From contig SAQL01000008.1 of the NCBI GenBank assembly GCA_004020645.1, forward strand, positions 170,475-234,474: a stretch of 64,000 nucleotides of DNA, given 5' to 3'. The stretch's first letter is position 1, and every line of letters starts with the position of its first letter. A program made the translations under genes and the position numbers. Below the pieces are notes generated by a model, which saw nothing but the letters and a program-made list of their open reading frames with translations, had not been told where the DNA came from and searched no databases. Positions 33,122 through 41,777 of this stretch are shown one piece after another. Origin of the DNA: Mesorhizobium sp. (GTDB lineage Bacteria > Pseudomonadota > Alphaproteobacteria > Rhizobiales > Rhizobiaceae).

Positions 33122-34864
33122 TCAATCCCGGCGCGGATCGTAAGGCTTGGCGGCCCGTTGAGCGACGCGCTCGCGGTACCTCGCGTCGGTCCCACTTCGG
33201 TTTTCCGGCTTGGTAAGCGTTTCGACAGACTTCCCGAGGACGACCAGCAGCGTGTCCCATTCTTCCTGGCCGAGCGTCTTGTAGCGGTACTCCAGACCCA
33301 GCGAAGCCAGGAGCTGCTCGATCTCAGGCCGCGCGAAAGAGGCCGCAGGGCCAATGCGGCGAAAGCCGCTTCGCACGGCATCGGTAGCCGCGGTCAGGTC
33401 GCTGAAGCCATACTTGCCCGGATCGTAGACGGAGTACTCGCGCAGCAGCCGCAACAGGTCGGGCACGGCATCGACGCCGCGGTCGCCCTGGCGCTTGATC
33501 AGGCCGGTGGCAAAGCGGCTGACCGCCGGATCGGCGAGAATCGCGCGCTCTTCCGGCAGAGGATCGGCGTATGCACCTACAGGAAGGCCGGCCAGGGCAT
33601 TGATCCAGTGGCGCGCCTCCTTCTTGTCGGTGGCCGCGAGGTAGCGGCGGGCGGCGAGCCGCCGCAGATCGGCGGAGTCGCCATCGACCTGTTTGATGAT
33701 CGCCCACAGCCCATCTGAGGATCGCACCCGCGGGTCCTCCAAGATGCGAACAAGCAGACGCCGGTCGCTCTCGCCGAGCGGCTGGTCGTTCGCGCGGAAC
33801 GAGTCCATCCACTGATTGGCGAGCGCGAACGCGGGATCGCTCATCGGCTTACGCGGATCCTCGAGCGCTCTGGCAAGTTCCTCGCGCGTTCTCGTTTTCG
33901 CCACTTCCATATTCACGCCGCGCGAAACGCTGGTGTGGTCGAGTAGCAGCCGGTTGACGGGAACCTCGGCGTACATCCTTCCGTCACCGAGCCGCCGACG
34001 CGCCCAGCCGAACCGGAAGTTCTCGATCCCGCCCGAAGTCCCGATCAGCAACGGCGCCGCCGGGGCAAAGATCGACAGGATCGACTGTCGCAGCAGCACC
34101 TGCTCACCGGCGTCCGTGATGGTGAGCGCCTTGCGGTGGGGTGCGGAGGGTTCGAGCGACCAACCCACCCGTCCCGATCGGGGCTTGGCATCGGGCACGG
34201 CGGGGCCGTCCTCGATCGCGATGGTGAAGTCGGGTTCGGGGGCGTCGTCGCTTTGTAGCAGCGCCTTGCCCTCTGACATCATCAGGTTCCATTCGGCTTC
34301 CAGCGCGCGCTGAGGGGCAAGCGGATCGGAGGCATTGTAGCGCCGCTCTTCCAGCAGGCCATGCCCGATGACGGTGCTTCGTTTGCCGGGCGTCGAGTCC
34401 GGCACGACGCGATATGTATTGGAATGACCGCGAAGGGTCCGGACGCGGACCGAAGTGACGCCCGGGGTCTTGAGCAAGGCCGCGCACAATGCATCGCAAC
34501 GGCCATCGAACGGGCGGGCGAGGAGAATGTCGCCCTTGAGCGCAATCGGTGCGCTCGACTGAATGTCCGGCTCCTTCAGGCTGGCCAGCATGCCCCTCGC
34601 CCAGGTGAGGCCTGGCTGGGAGATGGTCCAAAACAGTGCCAGCGTCGCGGCGCCCGACATGACGTTCAGAGGAACCCCTGAAAGGAAACGTCCGAGCAGC
34701 AAGCGGAACAGCGCGAAGGCGACGCCATACATGAAGGCCGTTGGCATCGACGCGAGGATGAGCCCCGGGATGATCAGGAAACTGCCGATGATGACCAGCC
34801 ATGGCATTGTCAGCGCCGCGAACGCGCCGACGCCGGTGATAATCAAGTAAGTCTTCAACCACAT
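33122..34864 (-). CDS. Large membrane-anchored protein of unknown function
   Basis: 580 residues from ATG 34864 with GGTAAGG upstream. Three N-terminal membrane helices (about 5-25, 27-50, 68-85) precede a soluble region of about 480 residues. The soluble part begins with ALKGDILLARPFDGRCDALC, in which a CDALCAALL motif and VRVRTLRG recur in a small family of rhizobial proteins. The C-terminal 200 residues are helical (ALADPAVSRFATGLIKRQGD and similar). No catalytic motif recognised. Monocistronic. Confidence 0.65.
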   Translation of the reverse strand: MWLKTYLIITGVGAFAALTMPWLVIIGSFLIIPGLILASMPTAFMYGVAFALFRLLLGRFLSGVPLNVMSGAATLALFWTISQPGLTWARGMLASLKEPDIQSSAPIALKGDILLARPFDGRCDALCAALLKTPGVTSVRVRTLRGHSNTYRVVPDSTPGKRSTVIGHGLLEERRYNASDPLAPQRALEAEWNLMMSEGKALLQSDDAPEPDFTIAIEDGPAVPDAKPRSGRVGWSLEPSAPHRKALTITDAGEQVLLRQSILSIFAPAAPLLIGTSGGIENFRFGWARRRLGDGRMYAEVPVNRLLLDHTSVSRGVNMEVAKTRTREELARALEDPRKPMSDPAFALANQWMDSFRANDQPLGESDRRLLVRILEDPRVRSSDGLWAIIKQVDGDSADLRRLAARRYLAATDKKEARHWINALAGLPVGAYADPLPEERAILADPAVSRFATGLIKRQGDRGVDAVPDLLRLLREYSVYDPGKYGFSDLTAATDAVRSGFRRIGPAASFARPEIEQLLASLGLEYRYKTLGQEEWDTLLVVLGKSVETLTKPENRSGTDARYRERVAQRAAKPYDPRRD

Positions 34865-35116
34865 GCGCGGAACCTTACCGCGCAGGATTCAAAAATATGA
34901 TAAAGCGACTGTCCTCGGGTCGGTGCCGTCTTTCGGGATAATCTCGTTGCGCTCACCTCAAAAAGCTGTCGATCGTCCGCCTTTGGGGGCTCTGGGGCCT
35001 CCATCAGATGACCGACTCGGGTCGCAAGGACACGACATGTCGAGGCTTGTCGCGGAACAGCTTCTGGCGCAACCAAGTCGTACCGGCGGCTACGCCATAC
35101 GCCAACATTCCACCGC

Positions 35117-35160
35117 TACCCGGCATCCGGCATTTTTCGAGTGAGCGACCAGTCTCGGGC
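35117..35160. repeat. 44-bp direct repeat, right copy
   Basis: The same 44 bp as 19298-19341 with five differences and the same orientation. Here it is the natural 3' end of the frameshifted gene on the minus strand. The two copies bracket about 15.8 kb. Confidence 0.75.
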
Positions 35161-35538
35161 GACAACCTCGATGGTCTCGTCTCGAAAATAGAACAAGAAA
35201 TGCCGTGAATTCGGACTGTCTGGCGACAGAACCTCTCCCAATCGTCGACTGCCCGGCCGTCGCCGATCACTTCGTAGAACTCCCCCCATTTTGGGGCTTG
35301 ATTGCTGTAACGGCCGTCACCTGCAAACCACGCGTGATCATTTGTAGCGTCCCATCGCCAGCGACTACAGCCACCGAAGCGAAGCGTTGCCATCTCTCCC
35401 TCTCTGGCGTCGTGGGCCCATGGGTTTAAAAGAAAGGAAAGCTCAACTGTATCGCCCTCGACGGTTAGCTCTACGTCAGGAGCATTAGGCTCGGCGTTCC
35501 AGTCAGGGTTCAGGTGCCGGAGATATAACTCGGTCATG
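35117..35538 (-). pseudogene. Frameshifted conserved gene (MTELYLRHL family)
   Basis: From ATG 35538 the frame reads MTELYLRHLNPDWNAEPNAP, then FLLNPWAHDA and WRWDATNDHAWFAGDGRY up to DDWERFCRQ. The natural continuation is in another frame: RHFLFYFRDETIEVVARDWS and LTRKMPDAG-stop, ending at 35117. One indel at about 35210-35230 separates the two. The reconstructed protein of about 140 residues resembles an uncharacterised rhizobial family. Its 3' end is duplicated at 19298-19341. Confidence 0.65.
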
Positions 35539-35608
35539 CCCGATATTGCATGTCGAGAGGGCAACTTTCCATCCCATCTCGCCATTGACGGCAGCCAACT
35601 GATCGACC

Positions 35609-36919
35609 CTAAACCGGCTTGGCCGGTTTGCGCATCGCCGAATAGGTGAGCAGCGCCGAGGCGAGATAGAGCAGCAGGAAGACGACATTGAGCGACAGCA
35701 CCAGATCGGGCGTGTCCAGGATGGTGGTCAGCACATAGGTCAGCAGGACCGCCTTCAGCCCGGCAAGCAGCGCCAGGTTGATCGCCCGCACCAGCGTCTG
35801 GCCGCGCGCGAACAGAAGCTCGGCCTGGTATTCGACCAAGTTGCGCAGGCCCGGTACGCAGATCGCCAGCGCCACCAACGGGGCGGCCTCCGCAACATTC
35901 CTGCCCAGCGCATTGGGGAAGAAATGCAGCACGATGCCGAGCGCCGCCAGCGCCAGCGTCGAAACCAGGAACACGCCGCCTTCGATGCCGCTCTTGACCG
36001 AAAGGCGTGACAGAAGTTCCGGCTTTCGCATCATGCGCTGCACCAGCATCATCGAAAAGGTGCGGATCGGGATCGCCGTCAGGTCGACCAGCCGCATGAT
36101 GATGGCATAGATGCCGGCGAGGTGCGGCCCGCCGATCGCCAGCACCAGCAGCTTGTCGAATTCCATCTGCAGGTAAAACAGCACCTCTGCGCCGGCCACG
36201 TAGACGGAATCGGCGAGCCGCCTCAGATAGAGCTCTAGCCGCAGCCGCAGCCGCTGGCGCGGATAGAAAAATCCGAAGGCGATGAGCAGCGAGGCGGCGT
36301 TGGCGCCGATATAGTACCAGGACCAGACCCCTATGGTCGGCTGCGCCGCGAACATGAACAGCACGGCGCCGAGCGCCCGCAGGGCCGTTGCCAGGATCGT
36401 CAGCAGGGCGGCGCGGCCGAATTTGCCGAGACCGTTGTTGACGATCAGCGCGACCTCGACCGGCCGCCACAAGAACGCCTCGGCAAACACGATCGCCGCA
36501 AAGACCGACAGCGGCACGGTGCCGGCAAAGAAGACCAGGTAGACGCCGAAGGAGGCGGCAGCCAGCAGCGGCAGCGATATCACGCCGAGCAGCAGGAAGC
36601 CGGCCGTGAAGGTGCCGATCAGATTGGGGCGGATGGTGGCGGTTCGGTAAAGCGCCGAGATGAAGCCAAAGGCCAGGATGCGTGACAGCATCACGCCGGC
36701 CGCCGAAGCGGTGGCGAACATGCCGAACTCGGCGATCGACAGCGTGTTGGCCAGCGCGATGAAATAGGCGAGCGAAAACACCAGCCGCCCGCCCGCGCCG
36801 CTGATCGCCGAAAGATAGTCGCGAACCAGCCCGCGTCGCTCGGCCACGAAAGCGCCGATCCGGGCGAGGGGCCGCCTTTGCGAGATGTTGCCAGCCTGGG
36901 TCATGTGTCGGAGAAGCAT
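35609..36919 (-). CDS. Polysaccharide flippase (Wzx/MATE-type)
   Basis: 436 residues from ATG 36919, with an alternative at 36904. About twelve membrane helices in the MOP-superfamily layout: AISGAGGRLVFSLAYFIALA in helix 1, the charged loop FGMFATASAAGVMLSRILA, and EFDKLLVLAIGGPHLAGIYA in the middle, all typical of Wzx-type exporters. It would flip lipid-linked EPS repeat units to the periplasm. Divergent from the co-polymerase gene at 37103. Confidence 0.85.
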   Translation of the reverse strand: MLLRHMTQAGNISQRRPLARIGAFVAERRGLVRDYLSAISGAGGRLVFSLAYFIALANTLSIAEFGMFATASAAGVMLSRILAFGFISALYRTATIRPNLIGTFTAGFLLLGVISLPLLAAASFGVYLVFFAGTVPLSVFAAIVFAEAFLWRPVEVALIVNNGLGKFGRAALLTILATALRALGAVLFMFAAQPTIGVWSWYYIGANAASLLIAFGFFYPRQRLRLRLELYLRRLADSVYVAGAEVLFYLQMEFDKLLVLAIGGPHLAGIYAIIMRLVDLTAIPIRTFSMMLVQRMMRKPELLSRLSVKSGIEGGVFLVSTLALAALGIVLHFFPNALGRNVAEAAPLVALAICVPGLRNLVEYQAELLFARGQTLVRAINLALLAGLKAVLLTYVLTTILDTPDLVLSLNVVFLLLYLASALLTYSAMRKPAKPV

Positions 36920-37102
36920 AGGCTGGAAAGTTTAACGCGCGGTTCTGGACGCTTTCGTTGCGTTCAAGAAGAACACAACCGAAGAGGGAAAGCTCGTCTT
37001 CAAGGCAGGGAAATTAACCTTTTGTTTCCTATGCTTGTTTAGCGTGGCTTAACGAATGGCTGACCGCGCGCGTCCAAGCCGGCAAGGGCAAGCTCCACGA
37101 CA

Positions 37103-39619
37103 ATGGTCGACAGGCAACACCGTGAAGATTGGAAGCGCAAGCGGTCCTTGCTGGCGCTCGGCCAGGCGATGCGCGGCGAAGAAGAACCATCGCTGGTTTC
37201 GCTCGGGGATCGGGCGGACCCGTCATGGCGCGAAGACGCCGCAACGCGCCATCGTCTCGCACGCTCACGCCGCGAGGGGCGAGCGCATCCGGAATTTTCG
37301 GCAATCCCGGAGCCCTCAGCGATCCCGGAACGCCCGATAACCCCGGAATTCTCGGCAAGCGATGAAACAAGCCAGTTTCAAGCCGATCATGCATCCGCTT
37401 CGACCGCCCGGATACCGCCTGAGACCGACGATGCCGTTGACGCGGGCTATGCGGACGCCAGGCTGCGGGAGGAGCCGTTTGCTGCCGGCGCCTCCGAGGA
37501 CCGCCGTTCCGATGCCGATCCTCGACATGCCGCGTTCGATCCGCGATACGCATTCGAACCTCGGTATCCCGCGTCCGATCCACGATATGCAACGTTCGAG
37601 CCTCAATACGCGGGTGACGAGCAGCGGTCTTCCCGTGAGGCCGACGGCGGATGGAAGCCGTTGATCGATCCGATGCAGGTGGTCCGCGGCGTTGCCGGGT
37701 CGAAGCTGCTGATTGTTACCATGACGATACTGGGCGCCACGCTTGGCGTCGCGATCGCATTGTCGACGCCGAAGAAATACGATGCCACTGCAGAGCTGAT
37801 CGTCGACCCGCGCGACCTGAAGCTCACCGACCGCGATCTCACCCAATCGGTGGTTGCGTCCGACGCCACGCTGGCCATCGTCGAAAACCAGGTTCGCGTG
37901 CTCACCTCCGGCACCGTTCTCAACAAGGTCGTGGACAAGCTCAATCTGGTCAACGATCCGGAGTTCAACGGGCAAGGTACCGACGGCCTGGGCGTGATGA
38001 CGCTCATCCGGTCGATCCTGTCGCGCAATGACGGGCCGGGTGCCGATGAGGGCCGCCGCCGTGCGCTGGCCGTCACCAATCTGGCGGAGAGCCTTTCGGT
38101 CGAGCGCGGCGGCAAGACCTTCGTCATCTCCGTCAGCGCCACCACGCAAAATGGCGAGAAGTCGGCGCTCATCGCCAACACGATGACGGACGTTTTCCTG
38201 CAGACCTTCGGTCAGATCCAGTCCGACACCGCTGGCCGCGCGACCCACGAACTGACGGGCAGGCTCGACGAACTGCGCAAGGGCGTGGAAGTGGCCGAGC
38301 GCAAGGTCGCGGAATTCAGGGCCGCGCACGACCTCGTCGACGCACAAGGCCATCTGATCAGCGACGACGAGATGCTCAAGCTCAACCAGCAGCTTGCCAT
38401 CGCCCGCGCGCGCACGCTGGAACTCAACGCCCGCGCTGCGTCGGCGCGCTCGATCGACGTGAATTCGGTTCTGAGCGGCACCTTGCCGGAGGAGATCAAC
38501 TCCAACACCATGAGCGAATTGCGCTCGCAATATGCGACGCTCAAGCAGGAGGCCGACCGCGCTGCGATCCGGTTCGGGCCGCGCCATCCCGAGCTCCAGG
38601 CGCTCAATGCCCAGCTTGCCGGCTCGCGCGAGCGTATCGCCGGGGAACTGCGCCGCATCGCCTCGTCGCTGCAGGTCGACCTGAGGCGCGCCGTGCAGCT
38701 CGAACAGGATTTGGCCTCCCGACTGGCGCAGTTGAAGGTCCGCAGCGGCGACGTCAACAGCGACCTGGTTACCCTGCGCGAACTGGAGCGCGAGGCTGCC
38801 GCCAAACGCTCCGTCTATGAGCAATATCTTCTGCGCGCCAAGGAAACCGGCGAGCAGAAGGACATCAACACCGCCAATATCAACGTGATCTCCAAGGCTT
38901 TCGCCCCGCTCGAGCCGAACGGACCGTCGCGCGCCGTGACGGTGCTTGCCGGCCTGCTGGCGGGCCTCGCCTCTGGTGTCGGCCTCGGCGCCATGCGCGG
39001 CGCCTATGCGAGCCTTCGCGAAACCGCCAATTCGCGGCCGGGCCGCCGGACGGACGAACGCGGTTTTGGAGACCAGGCATACCAGGCGTCGCCGCCGCGC
39101 GTTCCGCCAGTCGAGGCCACCAGGCGTTCAGGTCCGATCAGTGCGCTGCTGTCGGCGGTGAGCAGGATCGTGCCGCGCAAGGCGCGCAGGGAAGACTCTG
39201 CCGCTACGTGGTCCAGCGGCTCACCGGCCAGTGGCGGCGCATCGACAGTCGCCGGAGGCGCAAAGCGGGATCCGGAAACTACCGGCTACAGGCAGCCGCA
39301 AGTCCAACAAGGCGCCTATGCTCCGCAGCAGGCGATGTACCCGGCCCCGCCTATGCAGGCGCATGCGCAACCGCCGATGGGCTATTCCTGGCAGATGCAG
39401 CCGCCGCCGGCCGGCTACCCCTATTCGCCGGCCATGGCGCCCCATGCCGGGCCTTACCCGCAGCAGCCGGTCTATCCCCGAGCCTCGTCGGACAAGGCAA
39501 ATCAGGCTTCGGATGCCGCTGAACAGCAAGCCTCCATCGAGGAAATTCGAGCCAGCTTGCGCGAATTCCGCGAAGCGGTTCGCGAACTCACCGAAAGCCG
39601 ATCGCGGCGCTATTTCTGA
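37103..39619 (+). CDS. Wzz/GumC-type EPS chain-length and export protein with extended termini
   Basis: 838 residues. Residues 1-185 are a predicted disordered, charged N-terminus with a short repeat (DPRY/EPRY units at about 138-170). A Wzz domain follows: membrane helix 200-220, VDPRDLKLTDRDLTQSVVAS, a long periplasmic coiled coil (about 380-590) and a second helix at about 610-632. The C-terminal 200 residues are Pro/Tyr/Gln-rich, ending in a short helix. The BY-kinase domain of ExoP/Wzc, with its Walker motifs, is absent. Function: control of EPS chain length and export with the neighbouring flippase. Confidence 0.85.
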   Translation: MVDRQHREDWKRKRSLLALGQAMRGEEEPSLVSLGDRADPSWREDAATRHRLARSRREGRAHPEFSAIPEPSAIPERPITPEFSASDETSQFQADHASASTARIPPETDDAVDAGYADARLREEPFAAGASEDRRSDADPRHAAFDPRYAFEPRYPASDPRYATFEPQYAGDEQRSSREADGGWKPLIDPMQVVRGVAGSKLLIVTMTILGATLGVAIALSTPKKYDATAELIVDPRDLKLTDRDLTQSVVASDATLAIVENQVRVLTSGTVLNKVVDKLNLVNDPEFNGQGTDGLGVMTLIRSILSRNDGPGADEGRRRALAVTNLAESLSVERGGKTFVISVSATTQNGEKSALIANTMTDVFLQTFGQIQSDTAGRATHELTGRLDELRKGVEVAERKVAEFRAAHDLVDAQGHLISDDEMLKLNQQLAIARARTLELNARAASARSIDVNSVLSGTLPEEINSNTMSELRSQYATLKQEADRAAIRFGPRHPELQALNAQLAGSRERIAGELRRIASSLQVDLRRAVQLEQDLASRLAQLKVRSGDVNSDLVTLRELEREAAAKRSVYEQYLLRAKETGEQKDINTANINVISKAFAPLEPNGPSRAVTVLAGLLAGLASGVGLGAMRGAYASLRETANSRPGRRTDERGFGDQAYQASPPRVPPVEATRRSGPISALLSAVSRIVPRKARREDSAATWSSGSPASGGASTVAGGAKRDPETTGYRQPQVQQGAYAPQQAMYPAPPMQAHAQPPMGYSWQMQPPPAGYPYSPAMAPHAGPYPQQPVYPRASSDKANQASDAAEQQASIEEIRASLREFREAVRELTESRSRRYF

Positions 39620-39742
39620 GCGCCGAATAGAATAAAAGCCACCGGTTTCGAGTTAGCGGCATAAGACGGCGCTTTGACGGGATTGCCCGGTCGGGTTTTC
39701 GTGAAAATGCCGCCCGAAGTAGAACGATGATGAGGGTGGTTC

Positions 39743-40642
39743 ATGGCCGAGTTGATTGACGGAAAGAGCGTCGCCGAAGACGTGGTGCGGCGCGTCAAGG
39801 CCTTGACGATCGAACTGATGGAAAAGCGCGCGCACAAGCCCGGTCTTGCCGTGGTCATCGTCGGCGAGGATCCGGCGAGCCAGGTTTATGTCGCCTCCAA
39901 ATCCCGCACCGCCAAGGAATGCGGCTTTCATTCGGTCCAGCACACGCTGCCGGCCGAGACCTCCGAACAGGAACTGCTTGATATCATCGGCGAACTCAAC
40001 GCCGATCCCGGCATCAACGGCATCCTGGTGCAGCTTCCGCTGCCTGGCCATGTCGATGCGGGCAAGGTCATCCAGGCAATAGCGCCGCAAAAGGATGTCG
40101 ACGGCTTCCACTTCATCAATGTCGGCAAGCTCGGCACCGGCGAACTGGAGACGGCGTTCGTGCCTTGTACGCCGGCCGGCTCGATGCTGCTGATCGAGCG
40201 TGTGCGCGGTAAGGATCTTTCCGGGCTCAATGCGGTGGTCGTCGGCCGCTCCAACATTGTCGGCAAACCGATGGCCAATCTTCTGCTTGCCGCCAACTGC
40301 ACTGTCACTATCGCGCATAGCCGCACGAAGGACCTGGCTGCACTGGCGCGCACCGCCGACATTCTCGTTGCCGCTGTCGGCAGACCCGAAATGGTCAGGG
40401 GCGACTGGGTCAAATCAGGCGCCACCGTCATCGACGTCGGCATCAACCGCATTGCGGCGCCCGAAAAGGGCGAAGGCAAGACCCGCCTCGTCGGTGACGT
40501 TGCCTATGCGGAAGCGGCGAAGACGGCCGGCGCCATTACGCCGGTGCCTGGCGGCGTCGGACCGATGACCATTGCCATGCTGATGGCCAACACGCTAGCT
40601 TCCGCCTACCTCGCGGCCGGATTGAAACGGCCGTCTTTCTGA
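39743..40642 (+). CDS. folD: Bifunctional methylene-THF dehydrogenase/methenyl-THF cyclohydrolase
   Basis: Interconverts 5,10-methylene-, methenyl- and 10-formyl-tetrahydrofolate in one-carbon metabolism. 299 residues, usual length. Catalytic Lys in [15 protein letters not shown], the [15 protein letters not shown] segment, [14 protein letters not shown], Rossmann motif [18 protein letters not shown] and the C-terminal [16 protein letters not shown] are all canonical. Monocistronic; the downstream regulator starts 19 bp later. Confidence 0.97.
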   Translation: MAELIDGKSVAEDVVRRVKALTIELMEKRAHKPGLAVVIVGEDPASQVYVASKSRTAKECGFHSVQHTLPAETSEQELLDIIGELNADPGINGILVQLPLPGHVDAGKVIQAIAPQKDVDGFHFINVGKLGTGELETAFVPCTPAGSMLLIERVRGKDLSGLNAVVVGRSNIVGKPMANLLLAANCTVTIAHSRTKDLAALARTADILVAAVGRPEMVRGDWVKSGATVIDVGINRIAAPEKGEGKTRLVGDVAYAEAAKTAGAITPVPGGVGPMTIAMLMANTLASAYLAAGLKRPSF

Positions 40643-40660
40643 ACCTGGAAAGCCTCAGCT

Positions 40661-41659
40661 TTGCCGAACCTCACTGTTCCCTCTGAGCGGCTGGTCACGA
40701 ACGATCCCGTTCAAGGGGGCCGGCAGTTCGGGTTCCTGCTGGTCGACAAGTTTTCCATGTTCTCGCTGGCCGCCGCAATCGACACGTTCCGGTCGGCGAA
40801 CCGGCTGCTCGGCCACGACTTCTATGGCTGGACGACGGTATCGGCCGACGGCGATGCCGTCATGGCCTCCAACGGCCTGCCGCTCAAGATCGACTACGCT
40901 GTCGCCGATCTGCCGCCGGTCGATATCCTTTTCGTCTCGGTCGGGCTGACGACGGAGTTTCCCGGCAAGAGCAAGGTGCTGGCGGCGCTGCGCAGCTGGG
41001 GTAGGCGAGGCAATGCGCTCGGCGCACTGTCGGTCGGCTCCTATCTGCTCGCCGAGGCAGGCCAGCTCGAAGGCTATCGCTGCACCATCCACTGGGAAAA
41101 CCGCGCCGGCTTCGTCGAGCGGTTTCCCGACATCAACTGCACCGGCAATGTCTTCGAGATCGACCGCAAACGCTACACTTGCGCCGGCGGCACCACCTCG
41201 ATCGACCTGATGCTGGAGATCGTGCGCGGCGATTTCGGCTCGGGCCTCGCCAACGGCGTCGCCAACCAGTTCCAGCACGAGCGCATCCGCTCTGCAGGAG
41301 ACCGCCAGCGCGTCGGTCCTGAGCGCGACCTGACCGGCAAATCGGAAAAGCTGCGCCGCATCGTCGAGCTGATGGCCGATCATCTCGACGAGCCGCTGTC
41401 GGCGGTGCAGCTCGCCAAGTCGGCCGGCCTGTCGGTGCGCCAGGTCGAGCGCCTGTTCCTGCGTCACCTCACGGTGACGCCCGGCCGCTATTACATGCGG
41501 CTCAGGCTCGAGCGGGCGCGCGAATTGCTGCGCCAGACCAACATGCCGATCCTCGACGTGGCGATCGCCACCGGCTTCACCTCACACTCCTATTTTGCCC
41601 AGAGCTATCGGCTGCAGTTCGGCCGGCCGCCTTCCGAAGAGCGTCGCACGACGTACTGA
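40661..41659 (+). CDS. GlxA-family transcriptional regulator (DJ-1/PfpI plus AraC HTH)
   Basis: 332 residues; the frame begins with TTG 40661 and no ATG is available before the conserved region. N-terminal DJ-1/PfpI-like domain (QFGFLLVDKFSMFSLAAAID, SVGSYLLAEAGQL) in which the catalytic Cys is replaced by Ser in the nucleophile-elbow position. C-terminal AraC HTH: LAKSAGLSVRQVERLFLRHL and ILDVAIATGFTSHSYFAQSY with the FGRPPSEER tail. GlxA relatives control carnitine, choline or polyamine catabolism in other proteobacteria; the target here is unknown. Confidence 0.9.
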   Translation: MPNLTVPSERLVTNDPVQGGRQFGFLLVDKFSMFSLAAAIDTFRSANRLLGHDFYGWTTVSADGDAVMASNGLPLKIDYAVADLPPVDILFVSVGLTTEFPGKSKVLAALRSWGRRGNALGALSVGSYLLAEAGQLEGYRCTIHWENRAGFVERFPDINCTGNVFEIDRKRYTCAGGTTSIDLMLEIVRGDFGSGLANGVANQFQHERIRSAGDRQRVGPERDLTGKSEKLRRIVELMADHLDEPLSAVQLAKSAGLSVRQVERLFLRHLTVTPGRYYMRLRLERARELLRQTNMPILDVAIATGFTSHSYFAQSYRLQFGRPPSEERRTTY

Positions 41660-41777
41660 ATGGCTTGGCGCAAGGGTTGTGGCCAACCCTCCCACGCCCG
41701 GCGTCCGGGCTTGTTTCCTGACGCGGCGTCAAATAGCTTCGCCCCTTACTGGCAGAGATTGACTGGGGGAGATTTTC

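Noticed and set aside
35539..36470. Long frame reading through the flippase into the frameshifted gene
   Set aside because: The portion over the flippase is a shadow; only the part from 35538 downward resembles a protein.
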